Below, in pieces: positions 59,759-64,000 of a stretch of DNA of 64,000 nt. The notes beneath the pieces were generated by a model, which ran no database searches, was not told the origin of the DNA, and saw only the letters and a list, made by a program, of their open reading frames with translations. Numbering within the stretch: the first letter of the stretch is position 1; each line of letters begins with the position of its first letter. The DNA is from Salinivirga cyanobacteriivorans. GTDB lineage: Bacteria; Bacteroidota; Bacteroidia; Bacteroidales; Salinivirgaceae. The stretch spans positions 3,869,001 through 3,933,000 of the forward strand of contig NZ_CP013118.1 in the NCBI RefSeq assembly GCF_001443605.1, in the 5' to 3' direction. Made by a program: the position numbers and the translations under genes.

Positions 59759-61078
59759 TTGGAAGCAGAACCGTATTCGACGATTTTGAGTTTTCAAGTA
59801 ACGTTTTTTCCATTGACCACTGAAACCATTGTGGGTTTGGTGATCTTAGTGATGTTAATAGCAGCTTCAGCCCTTATTTCCGGGTCTGAAGTTGCTTTTT
59901 TTTCTTTGAAACCCAATAACATTAAAAAGCTACGGCATAGTAACAGCCGAATATCCAAAGTAATTATCAAACTTATCGGACAGCCTAAAAGATTGCTAGG
60001 TACCATTTTGGTTTCTAATAATTTTGTGAATGTAGGAATAGTAATACTCTCGTCTTATCTTACATTATCTATTGTCGATTTCTCAATGGACCCAATTTGG
60101 GGATTTATTATTCAGGTTATTCTAATTACATTTCTCTTACTGTTATTTGGTGAAATTATACCTAAAATTTATGCCACGCATAACTATCTTGGGTTCGCCA
60201 GGTTTATGTCATTGCCTCTGTTTTTCCTGAGTAAGGTATTTGCACCCATTAGTCAGTTCCTTATTTATTCTACCTCGGTTGTAGATAAAAAAGTTAGGAA
60301 AAAACAGGATATCTCTATTGATGATCTCAGCAATGCGCTAGAGCTGACGCAAGAAGACCTGGACGAAGAAAAAGAGATGCTGCAGGGTATCGTTGATTTT
60401 ACAAGTACAGAGGTGCGTGAAATAATGAAACCGAGGGTTGATGTAATTGCTGTCGATATTAAATCAAACTACCAATCCATGCTGAACCAAATTATGGATT
60501 CCGGGTACTCCAGGATTCCTGTTTTTCAGCGTACTTTCGATGATGTAAAAGGCGTGCTCTACATTAAGGATTTACTTCCCCATTTGGAAAAAACAGCCAA
60601 TTTTAGCTGGCAAAGCCTCGTGCGACCACCTTATTTTGTTCCTGAAAACAAAAAAATTAATGATCTGCTTGGAGAGTTGCAGGAGAAAAAAATTCACCTG
60701 GCCATTGTAGTAGATGAATATGGAGGAACAAGCGGCATTGTTACCCTTGAAGATATTTTGGAAGAGATTGTAGGCGATATTTCTGATGAATTTGATGAAC
60801 AGCGGAGCGATTTCGTTAAGGTTAATACAAAAACCTATCTTTTCGAAGGTAAAACATCACTTAACGATTTCTGTAAAGTTATAGATTACCACGGTGATGT
60901 TTTTCAAGACTCTAATGCAGATACACTTGCCGGCTTTATACTAGAGCAATCAGAAGAAATTCCTCATGTATACGAAAAATTCGATTATGAACGTTTTACT
61001 TTGCAGATTGAAGCAGCAGATCATCGTAGAATTAAAAAAGTAAAAGTAACCATACATGAGCAAAATGATGAAGCGTAG
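59759..61078 (+). CDS. gldE: Gliding-motility-associated CBS-domain protein GldE
   Basis: 439 residues starting at a TTG. The N-terminal DUF21/CNNM membrane domain has four helices (IVGLVILVMLIAASALISGSEVAFFSL and following), then two CBS domains (about 205-330: IMKPRVDVIAVDIKSNYQSMLNQIMDSGYSRIPVF, LAIVVDEYGGTSGIVTLEDILEEIVGDISDEFD) and a C-terminal CorC/HlyC domain. In Flavobacterium, GldE is linked to gliding and can replace loss of the partner lipoprotein GldD; the CNNM fold suggests ion transport. It overlaps gldD by 23 bases and follows ssb, the conserved order. Confidence 0.93.
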   Translation: MEAEPYSTILSFQVTFFPLTTETIVGLVILVMLIAASALISGSEVAFFSLKPNNIKKLRHSNSRISKVIIKLIGQPKRLLGTILVSNNFVNVGIVILSSYLTLSIVDFSMDPIWGFIIQVILITFLLLLFGEIIPKIYATHNYLGFARFMSLPLFFLSKVFAPISQFLIYSTSVVDKKVRKKQDISIDDLSNALELTQEDLDEEKEMLQGIVDFTSTEVREIMKPRVDVIAVDIKSNYQSMLNQIMDSGYSRIPVFQRTFDDVKGVLYIKDLLPHLEKTANFSWQSLVRPPYFVPENKKINDLLGELQEKKIHLAIVVDEYGGTSGIVTLEDILEEIVGDISDEFDEQRSDFVKVNTKTYLFEGKTSLNDFCKVIDYHGDVFQDSNADTLAGFILEQSEEIPHVYEKFDYERFTLQIEAADHRRIKKVKVTIHEQNDEA

Positions 61079-61637
61079 TTCTATTGTATTTTTTACACTG
61101 ATTATTTCATTTTTTATCACCAGTTGTGGAGGTGATTATATCCCCAAGCCCAAAGGATACATCCGTTTTGATTTACCCAAACATGAATACAAAACATTGA
61201 AAGATTCATGTCCCTATAGTTTCGAAATCGGCCAGTATAGCTTAATAGAGCAGGTAAACCCAGAAGAACCTTGTTGGAAAAACATATTTATTAAACCATG
61301 CAGGGGTAGAATTCATTTAAGCTATAAACCAGTAAATGGTAATTTGAAACAACTGCTTGAGGATGCACATTCAATGGTTTATGGCCATACAGTTAAGGCT
61401 GATGCTATTGAGGAACAGGTCTTTTTGAATCCGGCCAGAAATGTTTATGGTGTGTTGTACGATATAAAAGGCGATGCAGCATCAAACATACAATTTATTG
61501 CTACCGATTCAGTAAATCATTATCTTCGTGGAGCACTTTACTTCAGAGCAGCACCAAATGAGGATTCACTGGCACCTCTGGTAAAGTTTGCAAGAAAAGA
61601 TATTGAGCACCTAATTGAAACTTTGCGCTGGGAGTAA
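61056..61637 (+). CDS. gldD: Gliding-motility lipoprotein GldD
   Basis: 193 residues with a lipoprotein signal (MSKMMKRSSIVFFTLIISFFITSC, cysteine 24) and the characteristic GGDYIPKPKGYIRFDLPKHEYKTLKDSCPYSFEIGQYS and PCWKNIFIKPCRGRIHLSYKPV segments. GldD is needed for type IX secretion and gliding in Flavobacterium. The start may also be ATG 61065 or 61068. It overlaps gldE upstream, and its stop overlaps the PPTase start by one base. Confidence 0.95.
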   Translation: MSKMMKRSSIVFFTLIISFFITSCGGDYIPKPKGYIRFDLPKHEYKTLKDSCPYSFEIGQYSLIEQVNPEEPCWKNIFIKPCRGRIHLSYKPVNGNLKQLLEDAHSMVYGHTVKADAIEEQVFLNPARNVYGVLYDIKGDAASNIQFIATDSVNHYLRGALYFRAAPNEDSLAPLVKFARKDIEHLIETLRWE

Positions 61638-62287
61638 TGCCTTTCGATAAACAAATATGGCTTGATTCTGATACTGCAATTCAACTTTGGGAATTGAGAG
61701 AGTCTCCCGTTGATTTACTCCCCTGGCTGGAGATTACCTCAAATGAAAAACATGAATTGGAACATTTGCGCAATGAAAAGCGACAAACAGAATATTTAGC
61801 AACCAGAATATTATTACGCAAAGTCTTTCCGGAGGCCAATATTCGTTATAATAATAGGGCCCCTTTCCTTCACAATGAAGATACTTACATATCCATTGCA
61901 CATTCAAAAAAATACGTATGCTTAATGCATAGCAAGCACCCTTGCGGGGTTGATGTCGAAACCGTTGAATCAAAAGCTTTGCGCATTGCAAGGCGGTTTC
62001 TTGGTGAATCTGAATTAAAGTATATTTCAGATGAGCAACCTGCCAGGGATGCGACTTTGCTATGGAGTGCAAAAGAGAGTTTATATAAGCTGCTGAAAAA
62101 GGATGGTATTGAGTTTTCGAAACAACTCATAATACAGGGTATAGCAATTAACGGGCAGCGAAGAATAGAGGCTTCCATTATAACAGAAAAAGCTTATACT
62201 AATCATGAATTGATGTATGAGTTTATTGATGATCAGATTCTGACCTGGGTTATTGACAAGAAAAATGAATGTAATGCACACAGGTAA
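61637..62287 (+). CDS. 4'-phosphopantetheinyl transferase superfamily protein
   Basis: 216 residues of the Sfp type. Catalytic and magnesium-binding motifs: CGVDVETV (Asp and Glu) and LLWSAKESLYKLL (Glu, Lys), with RLGES-like RRFLGESELKYI between them. It activates carrier proteins by transfer of phosphopantetheine from CoA. The WxxKES motif is complete. It overlaps the next gene slightly and is in the gldD operon. Confidence 0.9.
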   Translation: MPFDKQIWLDSDTAIQLWELRESPVDLLPWLEITSNEKHELEHLRNEKRQTEYLATRILLRKVFPEANIRYNNRAPFLHNEDTYISIAHSKKYVCLMHSKHPCGVDVETVESKALRIARRFLGESELKYISDEQPARDATLLWSAKESLYKLLKKDGIEFSKQLIIQGIAINGQRRIEASIITEKAYTNHELMYEFIDDQILTWVIDKKNECNAHR

Positions 62288-63005
62288 TTTAACGCTTGAT
62301 GATAGAAAACTTGCCATACTCGTTGACCCCGATAAGGTTGATGAGCAGCGGATCTACCAATTATTCAGTGCACCCGGCATTGAGGAGGTGAATTATATTT
62401 TAGTGGGTGGTAGCTTATTGTTTAACAATCTTGAACATACGCTGGAGCTAATTCGTAAGCAAACTAAATTACCATTGATTCTTTTTCCGGGTAGTGCTTT
62501 TCAAATAAGCTCAAACGCTGATGCCATAATGCTTTTGAACCTGATTTCAGGGCGCAACCCCGATTTTTTAATAGGCCATCATGTGATTGCAGCACCAATG
62601 CTTAGGAAATGTAACCTCCCTGTTTTGTCAACAGGCTATATGTTATTCGATTGCGGCAAACCAACCTCTGTGCAATATATGAGTAATACATCTCCATTAC
62701 CTGACCATAAACCCGATTTGGCTGTTGCTACTGCCCTGGCCGGTGAAATGATAGGTATGCGACAACTTTACCTGGAAGCAGGTAGTGGTGCAGAGCATCC
62801 CGTACCAGAAAATATTATCGAGCAGGTAACTGATGCAGTACAAATTCCTGTTATTGTTGGTGGAGGAGTACGTACAACTCAACAAGCACGTACAATATGG
62901 AAAGCCGGGGCAAATATGCTGGTCGTTGGTAATGGTATTGAGCACAACCCGGACTTTATAGCTGATCTGGTAAAAACAAGGGATGAACTCTCCTTATCTT
63001 CCTAG
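62265..63005 (+). CDS. Geranylgeranylglyceryl/heptaprenylglyceryl phosphate synthase
   Basis: 246 residues from ATG 62265 (in-frame TTG 62253 and ATG 62274 are alternatives). TIM-barrel signature: LAILVDPDKVDEQRI, VNYILVGGSLLFNN, LILFPGSAFQISSNADAIMLLNLISGRNPDFLIGHHV, LYLEAGSGAEHPVP, IPVIVGGGVRTTQQARTIWKAGANMLVVGNGIE. The enzyme joins a polyprenyl diphosphate to glycerol-1-phosphate; in Bacteroidota it belongs to the PcrB/GGGPS group with still debated products. Overlaps the PPTase gene; convergent with the next gene by 12 bases. Confidence 0.93.
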   Translation: MNVMHTGNLTLDDRKLAILVDPDKVDEQRIYQLFSAPGIEEVNYILVGGSLLFNNLEHTLELIRKQTKLPLILFPGSAFQISSNADAIMLLNLISGRNPDFLIGHHVIAAPMLRKCNLPVLSTGYMLFDCGKPTSVQYMSNTSPLPDHKPDLAVATALAGEMIGMRQLYLEAGSGAEHPVPENIIEQVTDAVQIPVIVGGGVRTTQQARTIWKAGANMLVVGNGIEHNPDFIADLVKTRDELSLSS

Positions 63006-64000
63006 CAATTCTTCAATTACATTTCCGGTGCTTCCGTTTGGTGGTGCAATTTCCAGAAATTCAGAAAGTGTTACTGCTATATCACTGGTTTTAATGTCGC
63101 GGTATAGTGTCAATCGTGGCATTTTCCACCCATACCAAATAAGTGGTACATGCACATCGTAATTGTATCCGGAGTTTTGTAAAACTTTTTTATCTGTTTG
63201 CTCTATCCAGCCGGGCTCAAGGTTGATAATTACATCACCCGACCGTTGCATGTGATAACTGTTTTGCATTTGGTAGTTAATACCCTCCATAAAACTGCTT
63301 TTTTGTAACACAGATGTCGGCATGGCATCTGCAATACCGGAAAACTGTATTAAAAATCGTGCAATTCTTTGCTGCATTTCGTGCAGGTCTTCTTTGGCAT
63401 CTTCTATAAGCTGATGGTTAAGGTAGATTTGCTTACTGCTGTAGTTTTGAATCCACTCACCTTTACCATAAACTACGTTCAGGTATGCTTTTAGCACAGC
63501 TGTCATTTTTTTGTGGTCGAACTCACCTGCAGGAATACCGTTCTTTTTGAGGTATTTTGGTGTATAGCCAGTGCCTCTGTCTGCAGTAAGCAGAAATAGT
63601 ACATGCTCGTTACCTATTTCTGCATCGAGAAATGATAAGAAATGCGCAATATCTCTGTCGAGACGATGATAAGTATCGGCTATTTCATCTGACATGGGGC
63701 CGTTTTTCTGATTGATATAGCCGGGAGCATTGAAGCCTACAACGAGCACATCTGTATGATTGTCTTTTCCGAGGGAATCATTTACAATCGCTGATATAGC
63801 AAAATCTTTGGTTAATTTATTACCAAATGGTGTGCGCTTGAGTACACGGTAATTATTGGTAAGTTTTTTTAGGTTTACCAAATCATGCATAAAGCCTTTT
63901 AATGTAAATCTGCCTGAATCTTCTACTTCTTTTTCTGGTTGCAATGGCATCCACTTACGATCCAGGTATACATCGGCCAGTTTTTTAGCGTTAAATTGTT
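62994..64000 (-). CDS. Alkaline-phosphatase-fold protein with missing metal ligands (5' truncated by window edge)
   Basis: At least 335 residues are seen; the frame is open to the window edge, so the N-terminus with the nucleophile is outside. The part present matches the C-terminal half of PafA-type phosphatases/phosphodiesterases: DVLVVGFNAPGYINQKNGPMSDEIADTYHRLDRDIAHFLSFLD, LLTADRGTG, VHVPLIWYG. In PafA the first motif is APDYVGH-like with an Asp and a His ligand, and the second is ADHG. Here the ligand positions read Gly, Gln and Arg; only the Asp of AD and the late His (VHVP) are kept. So it is probably an inactive relative with a binding role, though the nucleophile region has to be seen. 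Confidence 0.75.
   Translation of the reverse strand, partial: QFNAKKLADVYLDRKWMPLQPEKEVEDSGRFTLKGFMHDLVNLKKLTNNYRVLKRTPFGNKLTKDFAISAIVNDSLGKDNHTDVLVVGFNAPGYINQKNGPMSDEIADTYHRLDRDIAHFLSFLDAEIGNEHVLFLLTADRGTGYTPKYLKKNGIPAGEFDHKKMTAVLKAYLNVVYGKGEWIQNYSSKQIYLNHQLIEDAKEDLHEMQQRIARFLIQFSGIADAMPTSVLQKSSFMEGINYQMQNSYHMQRSGDVIINLEPGWIEQTDKKVLQNSGYNYDVHVPLIWYGWKMPRLTLYRDIKTSDIAVTLSEFLEIAPPNGSTGNVIEELLGR

Overview
The window reads as chromosomal DNA of a gliding-type Bacteroidota bacterium, close to Marinilabiliales/Bacteroidales-like marine lineages. Evidence: ssb-gldE-gldD, type IX secretion (T9SS) C-terminal sorting domains, TAnnTTTG-type promoters, a Bacteroidota-style RNase G / 30-residue basic protein / HU cluster, and an AT-rich base composition.

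Layout. 1-7.96 kb: the 3' end of a peptide-maturation and export locus (a SPASM-type maturase tail, two surface carboxypeptidase-regulatory-domain proteins, a C39-peptidase ABC exporter and its HlyD partner). 8.24-25.83 kb: an accessory array of defence, toxin and unknown genes, all on the + strand and cut into units by long imperfect palindromes. Units: DUF1778/GNAT toxin-antitoxin; a nuclease-methylase/HsdS plus Septu (PtuAB) operon; a glycosylase-like protein with an unknown partner; McrBC; an OB-fold protein with an outer-membrane barrel; HigBA; Fic. 26-29.5 kb: a Crp-type regulator, a broken lipoprotein, a propeller protein and a small MITE-like palindrome. 29.5-37.2 kb (- strand): two MFS transporters with a dipeptidase and a DPP4-type peptidase, which looks like a peptide-use locus. 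37.3-38.0 kb: tRNA-Val(TAC), preceded by two truncated tRNA copies and followed by a GIY-YIG gene that ends in a tRNA fragment. 38-51 kb: envelope proteins, a frameshifted PagL-type gene, a giant T9SS adhesin, a second Crp regulator, a flavodoxin-fold oxidoreductase and an SRPBCC protein. 51-64 kb: mostly housekeeping genes (SpoIIE-type phosphatase, DsbD, RNase G, HU, MutY, SSB, GldE, GldD, PPTase, GGGP synthase) and a phosphatase-fold protein that lacks metal ligands.

Main discovery. The palindromes between the accessory genes behave like integron attC sites, but with a different core (CGTT followed by GT or AG, instead of GTTRRRY). For each of five testable units, the first 9-14 bases of the unit are the reverse complement of the outer arm of the palindrome at that unit's own 3' end. 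They do not match the palindrome they abut. That is the footprint expected if each unit was inserted as a circle cut at CG^TT. Four units also carry the same single A/C mismatch at arm position 11, and the fifth shows it after a one-base offset. No integrase is visible, so the array resembles an integrase-less cassette cluster, here with large multi-gene defence cassettes of about 1 to 6 kb.
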